Positions 56,594-64,000 of a stretch of DNA of 64,000 nt are shown one piece after another. The position numbers and the translations under genes are program-made. The notes below the pieces were generated by a model. The model worked only from the letters and a program-made list of their open reading frames with translations. It did not search any database and was not told the origin of the DNA. Source of the DNA: Rhizobium lusitanum (GTDB taxonomy: Bacteria > Pseudomonadota > Alphaproteobacteria > Rhizobiales > Rhizobiaceae); the NCBI RefSeq assembly GCF_014189535.1, contig NZ_CP050307.1, positions 682,001 to 746,000 of the forward strand. The letters run 5' to 3'. The first letter of the stretch is position 1. Each line of letters opens with the position of its first letter.

Positions 56594-57382
56594 TCAGATG
56601 CCTTCGCCGTCTTCCAGCGCGCCACGCGCGCCCGCTAGTCCGTTGACAAAGCGGCGGATGCGCGGATTTGCGGACTTCTGGAAGATGTGCTCGGGCGGTC
56701 CCTTGTCGACGATGAGGCCGTTTTCGGTGAAGACGACGACGTCGCTGATTTCCTCGGCAAACCGCATCTCGTGCGTGACGAGAATGCTGGTCATGCCCTC
56801 CTTGACGAGATCGCGAATAACGGCGAGCACTTCGCCGACGGTTTCCGGATCGAGCGCGGAGGTCACTTCGTCAAACAAGACGAGATCCGGTTTCATGGCA
56901 AGCGCGCGGGCGATCGCAACGCGCTGCTGCTGGCCGCCGGAAAGCTGTCCCGGATACATCTGTGCCTTCTCAGACAGACGCACGCGCGCAAGGAGATCCT
57001 TCGCGTGACGCTCGGCCTCGGACCGATCGACGCCGAGAATGCGGATCGGGGCGAGGGTGATGTTGTCGATGACCGTCAGATGCGGGAACAGATTATACTG
57101 CTGGAAGACGATGCCGATCTTCTGGCGCAGCTTGATCCTGTCCGTTTCGCTGGTCATCTGATCGACGCGCGCGCCATTGACGGTGATGCGGCCGGATTGC
57201 GGCGTTACCAGCGCGTTGATGCAGCGCAGGATCGTCGATTTGCCGGAGCCGGAGGGGCCAATGATCGAGACAGTCTCGCCCCGCGCCACCTGCAAGTCGA
57301 TCCCTTTCAGCACCTCTGTGGGTCCGAAAGACAGGTGCACGTCCGCCAGTTCGACGATCGGATTGGTCGCGGCTTGGCTCAT
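56594..57382 (-). CDS. Polar amino-acid ABC transporter ATPase
   Basis: A 262-residue ATPase of the GlnQ/HisP family. It has Walker A IIGPSGSGKSTILR, signature LSGGQQQRVAIARALAMKP, Walker B LVLFDEVTSALDPE and switch histidine in VTHEMRFAEEI. It partners the two permeases upstream. GAGGAGC precedes the ATG. Length and motifs are standard. Confidence 0.93.
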   Translation of the reverse strand: MSQAATNPIVELADVHLSFGPTEVLKGIDLQVARGETVSIIGPSGSGKSTILRCINALVTPQSGRITVNGARVDQMTSETDRIKLRQKIGIVFQQYNLFPHLTVIDNITLAPIRILGVDRSEAERHAKDLLARVRLSEKAQMYPGQLSGGQQQRVAIARALAMKPDLVLFDEVTSALDPETVGEVLAVIRDLVKEGMTSILVTHEMRFAEEISDVVVFTENGLIVDKGPPEHIFQKSANPRIRRFVNGLAGARGALEDGEGI

Positions 57383-57392
57383 GCCCAGCTCC

Positions 57393-58166
57393 TCATACTT
57401 TCAGGCGACGCTCGAGGCGGCGCGTCAGGCTGGAAATAGGATAGCAAAGAACGAAGAACGCCGTCATCACCACGATATAGGCAAGCACGGTGAAATCCAG
57501 CCGGCGAACGGCGGTGCTAGCATCGGTCGCGGCATGGAGGAGTTCATGCACGCCGACGAGCGAGGCAAGCGCAGTCCCCATGGTGATGGAGGCAAAAAGG
57601 TTCATCCAGGGCGGTAGCGAGCGGCGGGCGCATTGCGGCAGGATAATCCAGCGCAGCGCTTGCAGCCTGGAAAAACCAAGCCCCTTGGCCGCCTCCCATT
57701 GTGTCGTCGCGATCGATTGTATGGCGCCGCGCGTGATCTCGGCGACATAGGCGCTGGCAGGGATGGCAAGCCCGATCACCGCCTTCAGCCAGTCGGGGAA
57801 GGGCAGGTAGTGGCCGGCCACCACGATCTCGAAGGGAAAAATGTAGGTGGTGGCGAAGATCAGCACGAGATGCGGCGCGTTGCGGAACACCTGAACGTAG
57901 AAGACGACCGGATAGCGGACGATCTTCAAGGGCGCGAGTTGCAAAATGCCGAGGATCACGCCCACCAACGTGCCGCCTGTCATGGCGAGCAGGCTGATCA
58001 GGATATTCATGAGGAAGCCGCTGCCGAGATAAGGCAGCCATTCGATAAGGGTCGACAGCAGCGACAGATCGGCAAGCAACCAGATGGCGGCAATAACAAT
58101 CAGCGCGCCAAACAACCATGGAAGCCGGTTGTGTGCCGACGCGGACAGGATCTTGGCGTTGGTCAT
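57393..58166 (-). CDS. Polar amino-acid ABC transporter permease
   Basis: A 257-residue HisMQ-family permease: membrane segments in the N-half, then VQVFRNAPHLVLIFATTYIFPFE, which is the HisM/GlnP signature, and an EAA-like loop QWEAAKGLGFSRLQALRWIILPQ. It overlaps the companion permease gene by 4 bases. It forms a heterodimeric channel with the product of the gene before it. Confidence 0.92.
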   Translation of the reverse strand: MTNAKILSASAHNRLPWLFGALIVIAAIWLLADLSLLSTLIEWLPYLGSGFLMNILISLLAMTGGTLVGVILGILQLAPLKIVRYPVVFYVQVFRNAPHLVLIFATTYIFPFEIVVAGHYLPFPDWLKAVIGLAIPASAYVAEITRGAIQSIATTQWEAAKGLGFSRLQALRWIILPQCARRSLPPWMNLFASITMGTALASLVGVHELLHAATDASTAVRRLDFTVLAYIVVMTAFFVLCYPISSLTRRLERRLKV

Positions 58167-58912
58167 GATCCCACTCCGAATCCCGGCACGGCCAGGCGCT
58201 TTTCAACCCAATGGCCAATTCGCGCGACCGCCAGATTGATGGCGCTGAAGAACAGCAGGATGACGATCATCAGCTCGACGACGTTGTCGCGCTGCGTCCA
58301 GACCATGATCGAGGCGTAGGTGATCTCGCTCACCGCGATCGCATTGCCGACGGTCGTGAGCTTCACCAGATTGATCAGATTATTGACGAGGGCCGGCAGA
58401 GAGGCGCGGATCGCCAAAGGAGCCTCCACGAACCTCAGGATCTGCAGGCGGGTGAAGCCGATGGCGCGGGCCGCCTCCACGGTCTGCTCCGGCACGGCCT
58501 CGATGCCGGCGCGAATGGCATCGGCATGCAGGGCGGCCACATGCAGGCCGACGACGGCCACGACCCAGAAAAACGGCGAGAGCGGATTGTTCTGCGCCCC
58601 GCCGAGGACATTGGAGACAAGCGTGTTCAGCACCAGGAAGCTGAACATCAGCTGCACCAGCGTCGGCGTATTGCGGGTGATTTCGATAAATGCCCTGACG
58701 GGCGCGGATACCAGTTTGCGGCTGGATGTCAGCATGGCCGCAAAGAGGAGGCCGAAAGCGAGGCTGACCGGAATCAGGAGCACAATGAGATAAAGCGTGG
58801 TGATAAAACCACCACGCCAAATCTGTGCCTCATAACCGCCGGCGAGGAACTCGTAGTTGAGCCCGATCTTGCCCGTCCAGTCTATGAAGGCCTGAAGAAG
58901 GGAATTCCCCAT
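58163..58912 (-). CDS. Polar amino-acid ABC transporter permease
   Basis: A 249-residue HisMQ-family permease. It has a membrane segment at about 32-55, FIEITRNTPTLVQLMFSFLVLNT (family signature), and the ATPase-contacting loop TVEAARAIGFTRLQILRFVEAP. AAGG precedes the ATG. It follows the binding-protein gene by 30 bases. Confidence 0.92.
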   Translation of the reverse strand: MGNSLLQAFIDWTGKIGLNYEFLAGGYEAQIWRGGFITTLYLIVLLIPVSLAFGLLFAAMLTSSRKLVSAPVRAFIEITRNTPTLVQLMFSFLVLNTLVSNVLGGAQNNPLSPFFWVVAVVGLHVAALHADAIRAGIEAVPEQTVEAARAIGFTRLQILRFVEAPLAIRASLPALVNNLINLVKLTTVGNAIAVSEITYASIMVWTQRDNVVELMIVILLFFSAINLAVARIGHWVEKRLAVPGFGVGS

Positions 58913-58942
58913 AAGCAGCCTTGCTTCAAGCGACCTAAAGCG

Positions 58943-59785
58943 TCACTTGCCTTCGCTCTCGAGCTTCTTGTGCTCTTCCTCGAGATAGGAGGTGTTGAGC
59001 AGTCGGTTGGCCTTCGCGTATTCGAGCAGCTTGCCGTTCGCATGCAGCTCACGGATGACCTTGTCGAGCGCATTGCTCGTATCGGTCTCGCCCTTGCGCA
59101 GCCAGATCACGGAATCGGACGGGACGAGTTCGGTGGGGAAGAGGATGGTGTAGTCCTTCCATTCTTCCGGGCGGTCCTGAAGCAGAAGGCCGACGGTGGC
59201 GCCGACATGGACGGCAGCGACGCAATTGCCACCCTGTAGTGCCAGTAGCGATTCCGGCTGGCTGGGCAGAGCCTTCACTTCGGCGCCATACTGCTCGATG
59301 AGCGGCTGTGTGTAGTTCGACCCCTGCGAAACGCAGACCGCCTTGCCCTTCAGGTCGCTCCAGTCCTTCAAGCCACTGTCCTTGCGACCGACGGCCGCAC
59401 CACCGCTGCGATCATAAGGGGTCGGAACGTAGTCGAGAATCTTGGCGCGCTCTTCGGTATACTGCATGTTGGCGATGAGGATATCCACCTTGCCTTGCTG
59501 CAGGAACTGCACCCGGTTCGGCGGCGTCACCGTCACCGTTTCCAGCTTGACGCCGAGCTTGTCGGCCAACGCCTTGGCGATGTCGATATTATAGCCCTTC
59601 TGCTCCTGGCCGGCCGGATCGATATAACCGAATGGCGCGCCGGACAGGATGACGCCGACCGTCAGCGAGCCGCGTCCCTTGATGCGGTCGAGCGTAGCGT
59701 CGGCATGGGCGAGCGTGCTGAAAAGTGCGCCGATGGAAAGGGCCGCAGCAAAAAGCGTCGTCGAAGTTCGCTTGGCAAAGTTCAT
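58943..59785 (-). CDS. Polar amino-acid ABC transporter substrate-binding protein (SBP family 3)
   Basis: A 280-residue periplasmic binding protein: signal peptide (RTSTTLFAAALSIGALFSTLAHA), then GSLTVGVILSGAPFGYIDPAG and GYNIDIAKALADKLGVKLE, which are family-3 motifs. DWSDLKGKAVCVSQGSNYTQ forms the second lobe. The ligand is an amino acid or a small amine/acid compound. AAGGAG precedes the ATG. It is the first gene of the operon, behind the RpiR gene. Confidence 0.93.
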   Translation of the reverse strand: MNFAKRTSTTLFAAALSIGALFSTLAHADATLDRIKGRGSLTVGVILSGAPFGYIDPAGQEQKGYNIDIAKALADKLGVKLETVTVTPPNRVQFLQQGKVDILIANMQYTEERAKILDYVPTPYDRSGGAAVGRKDSGLKDWSDLKGKAVCVSQGSNYTQPLIEQYGAEVKALPSQPESLLALQGGNCVAAVHVGATVGLLLQDRPEEWKDYTILFPTELVPSDSVIWLRKGETDTSNALDKVIRELHANGKLLEYAKANRLLNTSYLEEEHKKLESEGK

Positions 59786-59915
59786 GGGTTCTAAACTCCT
59801 TCGTTGGCGCGGAAACTAGAGAGCCCGGCCAAGGCGGGCAAGGAATTGCATGCTATTTCTCTTGAATTCTTGGAATGAATTACCCGCTTATTTTCAGATT
59901 GATAAGACCGTTTCC

Positions 59916-60809
59916 TCAACGTTTGCTGGGGCGGATGGAGCTACGCAGGGTAATCAGGCGGTCGAGGGATTGCAGAGTCGTTTCCTGGGCGGCGGTGGCG
60001 AGCGCGAGCATCATCGATTCAAGGCAGACGAGGGTCGGGCCGTGGAGTGCGACGTGCTCGATCTTGGCACGGGGAATGATGATCGATGCATCGGCATGCT
60101 TGCGCAGCACCGTGTCTTCCTGTCCGAGCAGCATGACGATCGGGATGCCGAGGCGCTGCGCCTCGGTGATGGTCGTCATACCTTCGCGGTGTGCCCGGCC
60201 ATAGGCCATCATGATCAACGCATCGCCTTCTTCCATGGTCAGAAGCTGTTCGGCGAGCGCGATCCCGGTGAGGTTCAGTGCATAGGAAGGATAGCCGTTG
60301 CGGGAAAAGAGACGGGCGGCATACGTCGCGAGCACCCCGGAGGCGCCGATGCCGAAAACGCCGATGCGCTTTGCCCCGAGAATGACCGCGATGGCATCCG
60401 CCATGCCTTGGCGATTGGATGGCGCGGAGAGCGCCTCCATGGCATTGCGGTGATCGTTGATGACAAAATCGATGGCGGAATCGACATTGCTGTTCAACTC
60501 CCGCGCGGTCGTCGCCATCTTCTCGGACGGAGAATCCGTCTCGCCGATGTGGGCCTCCAGCGTGTCCTTGAGGTCGAGCAGCCCTTCGAAACCCAGCGCC
60601 TGGATCGCGCGGATGACCGTGGCATCGGAGGTGCCGGTTTCGTTGGCGATTTCGAGCGCGGATTTGCCGAGGATGGCGTGGCGATGCTGGTCGATAAAAT
60701 CGGCGACGCTAAGCAGGCTCGGCGACAAGGATGCGCGGCGGTTCTTCAGTCTTTCGCCGAAGCGGTCGATCCGGCGCGTCTTCTTCTGGTTTCTGGAGGC
60801 GGCGTCCAT
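59916..60809 (-). CDS. MurR/RpiR family transcriptional regulator with SIS domain
   Basis: A 297-residue regulator. The N-terminal HTH (about 30-80) contains LSVADFIDQHRHAILG and ETGTSDATVIRAIQALGFEG. The C-terminal SIS domain, about 130-270, has RIGVFGIGASGVLATYAAR and GDALIMMAYGR, which bind a phosphosugar or other small ligand. The usual SIS serines are partly replaced (GASGV, MAYGR). It lies directly upstream of the amino-acid importer operon and has an inverted repeat before its own start, so it likely controls both. The effector is unknown. Confidence 0.88.
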   Translation of the reverse strand: MDAASRNQKKTRRIDRFGERLKNRRASLSPSLLSVADFIDQHRHAILGKSALEIANETGTSDATVIRAIQALGFEGLLDLKDTLEAHIGETDSPSEKMATTARELNSNVDSAIDFVINDHRNAMEALSAPSNRQGMADAIAVILGAKRIGVFGIGASGVLATYAARLFSRNGYPSYALNLTGIALAEQLLTMEEGDALIMMAYGRAHREGMTTITEAQRLGIPIVMLLGQEDTVLRKHADASIIIPRAKIEHVALHGPTLVCLESMMLALATAAQETTLQSLDRLITLRSSIRPSKR

Positions 60810-60822
60810 GGCCGGTGAGATA

Positions 60823-60851
60823 CCTTCCTTAGATAATCATATTAAGGAAGG
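60823..60851. promoter_or_regulatory. Inverted repeat upstream of RpiR gene, candidate operator
   Basis: CCTTCCTTA-N11-TAAGGAAGG with perfect 9-bp arms and a 20-base centre-to-centre distance (two helical turns). It ends 14 bases before the RpiR ATG. The symmetry and position fit autoregulation by the dimeric RpiR protein. It is also downstream of the fecB-like stop at 60894. Confidence 0.6.
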
Positions 60852-60893
60852 CACATTGTCTTATTCTTACCGATTTTGAAAGTCTTAGGCGCA

Positions 60894-61862
60894 TCACTGT
60901 TGCGGTTGCTTTAAGCCCGGACGCCCCGCAACATGAGACTGCACCATCGAAACCATCAGATTGAGCGCCGCATAGGAATTGGAGATCGCCTCCTCGCGCG
61001 GCAACAGGATGTAGCGACCCTCGCGGCAGGCGGCGAGGAACTGGCAATAATCCGGGAGCACCTTGTTCATCGCGGCGATTTCTTCGGCCGGCGTGCCGCC
61101 GGTGTCCGAGCGGTAGGTGTCGAAGATGAAATCGGCGTCGAGCTCCTGTAGCCGTTCGGCGCTGACCTCGATCCGCCCGCCTTCCGGGATCTTTTCGATA
61201 ATATCGGGAAAGTGGAAACCGGCATCGCGCAGCACGCGGCCGAGCGCGCGATAGGTATGATAGATGCTGATCTTGCCGTTCTGCGCCTGCAATACCGAAA
61301 CGGTGATCTTGGACGGATCCACCACCTGTTTCAGCTCCTCGATCTGTGCGCGGTAGCGCCGATCGAGAATGGCGAGCCGGTCCTGCGTGCTGGTGAGATC
61401 GGCGAGGCGTTCGTAGATATGCGGCGCGCTGCCGACGGTGTTGTCGATAACGACGGTCGGTGCGATCTTCTCCAGCTGTTCGACCGGCGTCGTACGGCCG
61501 GGTTCGGTGATGATGAGGTCGGGTTTCGCCGCGACGACGGCTTCGAGATCGACGGTGACGGCGCCGATATAACGCATGCCGGAATTGTCGAAATCGATGC
61601 CGGTCAGGATCGGGCCGGAGCGCAGATGGGCCTTGCCATCGGTGCCGGTGCGACCGTGGCTTGCGACCGGGCGCACGCCAAGCTCGATCAGGGGGATGGT
61701 GATGTCGAGATCATGCATCGAGACGATGCGTAGCGGATGGACCGGCACTTCGACTTCACGGCCAAAATCATCGGTGAAAACGCGGGTTTCGATATTCTGC
61801 GCAAGCAGCGGACCTGCGGTGAAGGCGAGCATGAGAAGTGCAGCGGCTAGAGAGCGAAACAT
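60894..61862 (-). CDS. Iron-siderophore-type ABC transporter substrate-binding protein
   Basis: A 322-residue periplasmic binding protein of the FecB/FepB (TroA-like) family. The signal peptide (MFRSLAAALLMLAFTAGPLLA) is followed by RVFTDDFGREVEVPVHPLRIVSM, AAKPDLIITEPGR and a long central helix. AAGGATCG precedes the ATG. It follows the permease gene by 8 bases and closes an operon fecC-fecD-fecB. It would bind a ferric siderophore or haem-like ligand; no iron-regulator box is visible. Confidence 0.88.
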   Translation of the reverse strand: MFRSLAAALLMLAFTAGPLLAQNIETRVFTDDFGREVEVPVHPLRIVSMHDLDITIPLIELGVRPVASHGRTGTDGKAHLRSGPILTGIDFDNSGMRYIGAVTVDLEAVVAAKPDLIITEPGRTTPVEQLEKIAPTVVIDNTVGSAPHIYERLADLTSTQDRLAILDRRYRAQIEELKQVVDPSKITVSVLQAQNGKISIYHTYRALGRVLRDAGFHFPDIIEKIPEGGRIEVSAERLQELDADFIFDTYRSDTGGTPAEEIAAMNKVLPDYCQFLAACREGRYILLPREEAISNSYAALNLMVSMVQSHVAGRPGLKQPQQ

Positions 61863-61870
61863 GACGATCC

Positions 61871-62924
61871 TTAAAGAAGATTGCGGCGCTTCCAGAGCAG
61901 AAGCAGAAGGACGGGAACGCCGACGATCGCAAGCACGATGCCGGCGGGAAGCTGGAGTGGCGCGAAGGCTAGGCGGCCGATGCTGTCGGCGATTAGCACC
62001 AGGGCTGCGCCGAAAAGCGCGCTGCCGGCCAGAAGCGCCATCTGGCCACCGCCACGGATCGCCAGCCGCGCCATATGCGGCGCGATGAGGCCGACGAAGC
62101 CGAGGCTGCCAACGCAGGACACGCAGGCTGCGGTCAAAAGAACAGGTGCTACGAAGCGCAGGATCGAAAGCCGCCGCAGCGATACGCCAAGCCCGATCGC
62201 CATTGGATCGCCGAGCACGGCCGCGTCGGCGGCGGCTGCAGTGAGGAACAGGATCGTAGCGCCGAGAATGGCGCAGACAAGCGCGATCGGCACGATATCC
62301 CAGGAGACGGCGTTGAGGCTACCGGCAAGCCAGACCATGGCGGTCTGGACATCGCGGATATCCGAGGTGGTCAGGATCACGGACAGGGCTGCCGACATCA
62401 GCCAGGAAAAGCCGATGCCGATCAGCACGAAGCGCATGCGTGTCAGGTCACGCGCGAGCGAGGCGACGAGGAGCGCGCTGAGAAAGCCGCCTGCCATGCC
62501 GACAAGCGGTCTGAGATAAAGCCCCGCCGGCGGCACGAACAGGATCAGCGTGATCACGGAGAGGCTGGCTCCTTCCTTGACGCCGAGCAGGCCGGGATCG
62601 GCGAGGCCGTTGCGCGTCAAGGACTGCAGGGCGGCCCCCCGAAAGCCCGAGCATCGCGCCGCAAAGCACCGCCATAATGATGCGCGGCAGCCGGAAATCG
62701 CGAATGATCTGGTGGCCTTGGCCGGTCGCCTGGGCTGGATCGAAGAGCACAGTCAGGAGCTCGCGAAAGCCTGCCTCATGGCTGCCAAGCGGAGCCGTGA
62801 CCAAGGCCGTTACAGCGATGGAAAGGCAAAGCAGGACAAGCACGAGGCAGCTGCGCATGTGGACACGACGCGATATCGGCCCCAGCGCGACGAGATGATA
62901 GCCGTTCTGCCGTGCGACGCTCAT
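61871..62924 (-). pseudogene. Iron-siderophore-type ABC transporter permease (FecD-like), frameshifted
   Basis: The N-terminal part runs from MSVARQNGYHLVALGPISRR at 62924 to VLCGAMLGLSG near 62640. The frame then shifts, and the FecCD continuation (from LTRNGLADPGLLGV to LLLLLWKRRNLL) runs in another frame to 61871. The break is at six C on the plus strand (62635-62640; six G in coding sense). With five G the junction reads LSGAALQSLTRNGLADP, as in FecCD permeases, and the product is 350 residues. The cause is the same as at 36940. The ATG overlaps the upstream permease stop. Confidence 0.88.
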
Positions 62925-63955
62925 CGGAAATACCTCGAGGCGGCGAAAATGAAGACCGGTGCGCCGATGATAGCGGTCATGATGCCGGTTGCCAGTTCGT
63001 GCGGGCTCATGAGCATGCGCGCGGCGATATCGGCAGCCAGCAGCAGGGCAGCCCCGCCAAGCGCCGAAAGCGGCAGTGCAAATCGGAGATCACCGCCGGA
63101 AAGCTGCCGAGCCGCGTTGGGAACCATAAGGCCGATGAAGCCGATCGGGCCGGCGACGGAGACGGAAGCGCCGCAGAGAAGCGCCGTGGCGGCAAGCCCG
63201 ATCAGTCGGGTGCTCTTGACCGGCACGCCGAGCCCGGTTGCTGCGGCATCGCCGAGCGCCAATGCGTTCAGGCGCGGCGCGATCATAAAGGCAAGCAGCA
63301 TTCCCATGAGGATTGGTGCAAGTGCTGACCCGATCAGATCATAGCCGATGCCGGCGAGATCGCCGGCAAGCCATAGTCGCATCTCCTGCAATGTCTCTTC
63401 ATCGAGGATGAGGATTGCCGAGGTGAGGGAGGAGGCAAGTGCTGAAAGCGCGATGCCGCAGAAGGTGACCTTCAGCATGGTCATTCCTGCGCGGCCTGCG
63501 GAGGCGAGCGCGATGACGGCGGCAAAGAGCAGGCCGGCGCCGAGTGCCGCCACCAGCGGGCGAGCGAAGCCACCGGCCAGAAACGGTAGGCTGCTCGTCA
63601 GCACGACGGCAAGGCTTGCTCCGGCATTGAGGCCGAGAATATGCGGTTCTCCCAGCGGATTGCGCAGCAGCGATTGCAACAGCAGCCCGGCGACACCGAG
63701 GGCGGCGCCGACGAGAAGGGCGGCGGCAAGCCGGGCGAGCCGCAGCTTCACCAGGATCTGATGCTCGAAATTATGGCTGTCGAAGGCGAAGACGGCTTTG
63801 AGCAGCGTTGTCGGCGCGACCGGCCGCGCGCCGATACCAGCATGGATCGAGGCCAGCACGACAATGATTGCCGCCAGCGCCATGAGGGCGAGAAGGCTGC
63901 GCATCGGACGAGCACGCCGTGGCGTGGAACTGGCTGAAACCGGGATTGCGCTCAT
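62921..63955 (-). CDS. Iron-siderophore-type ABC transporter permease (FecCD family)
   Basis: A 344-residue permease with about nine hydrophobic helices. Family motifs: LRLARLAAALLVGAALGVAGLLLQSLLRNPL near 70-100, ILGLNAGASLAVVL, and GPIGFIGLMVPNAARQLSG near 280. It forms the channel with the FecD-like subunit. GAGGGA precedes the ATG. It probably leads this operon; the cognate ATPase is not in the window and may lie upstream of 64000. Confidence 0.92.
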   Translation of the reverse strand: MSAIPVSASSTPRRARPMRSLLALMALAAIIVVLASIHAGIGARPVAPTTLLKAVFAFDSHNFEHQILVKLRLARLAAALLVGAALGVAGLLLQSLLRNPLGEPHILGLNAGASLAVVLTSSLPFLAGGFARPLVAALGAGLLFAAVIALASAGRAGMTMLKVTFCGIALSALASSLTSAILILDEETLQEMRLWLAGDLAGIGYDLIGSALAPILMGMLLAFMIAPRLNALALGDAAATGLGVPVKSTRLIGLAATALLCGASVSVAGPIGFIGLMVPNAARQLSGGDLRFALPLSALGGAALLLAADIAARMLMSPHELATGIMTAIIGAPVFIFAASRYFR

Positions 63956-64000
63956 TGTTCCCTCTTGGCTCCCTTGGTCGAGGGAAGGAAAAGGGGCAGG

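Overview
The window is about 64 kb of high-GC alphaproteobacterial chromosome or large replicon. It is most likely from a Rhizobiaceae member (Rhizobium, Agrobacterium or Sinorhizobium relatives). The reasons are the DUF47-pit phosphate operon, a ugp operon with a PHO box, divergent oxyR/katG, many solute-binding-protein ABC importers, and an exopolysaccharide locus with a Wzz-type protein and a GH16 glycanase. I saw no rRNA, tRNA, CRISPR array, insertion sequence or prophage.

Layout. (1) 0-16 kb is a surface-polysaccharide locus: a GT4-GT2 fusion, a Wzz-type protein with a degenerate kinase domain, a GT2, a flippase, a large HAD-type protein, a UDP-galactopyranose-mutase-like flavoprotein, two GT4 enzymes, a GH16 glycanase and a lipoprotein hydrolase. 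A PLP-dependent threonine-dehydratase-like gene sits among them. AT-rich gaps mark the promoter regions. (2) 16-19.6 kb holds katG and divergent oxyR. (3) 19.8-22.2 kb holds three overlapping Tad-type pilus-like genes (one vWA/TadG-like, two TadE-like) without the rest of a tad locus. (4) 22.2-39.1 kb is one catabolic and peptide/opine-type uptake region: an M20 amidohydrolase; a binding protein with two permeases and no ATPase; a GntR regulator; then a long minus-strand operon of binding protein, two permeases, fused ATPase, two class-III PLP enzymes, an amidase and an APH-type kinase. (5) 39.5-45.9 kb is phosphate nutrition: pit, its DUF47 partner and ugpBAEC, with PHO boxes upstream of both units. 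(6) 46-53.8 kb holds a GNAT acetyltransferase, a KTSC protein, a complete dipeptide-type ABC importer and an MFS transporter. (7) 53.9-60.8 kb is a minus-strand operon of a polar amino-acid ABC importer, an MmgE/PrpD protein and an LLM flavin monooxygenase, behind an RpiR regulator with a clear inverted repeat. (8) 60.9-64 kb is a siderophore-type importer (fecC, fecD, fecB order); its ATPase is not in the window.

Most notable points. Two ABC permease genes (36488-37460 and 61871-62924) are each broken by one extra base in a six-G coding tract, and removing one base restores full length in both. An APH-type kinase is translationally coupled to a class-III enzyme resembling ethanolamine-phosphate/phosphohydroxylysine phospho-lyases, which suggests an 'activate by phosphorylation, then eliminate' catabolic route. 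The Wzz-type protein has lost the Walker A lysine. PHO boxes are placed as expected for PhoB activation of ugp and PhoB repression of pit. Function calls rest on motif recognition by eye; no database search was run.
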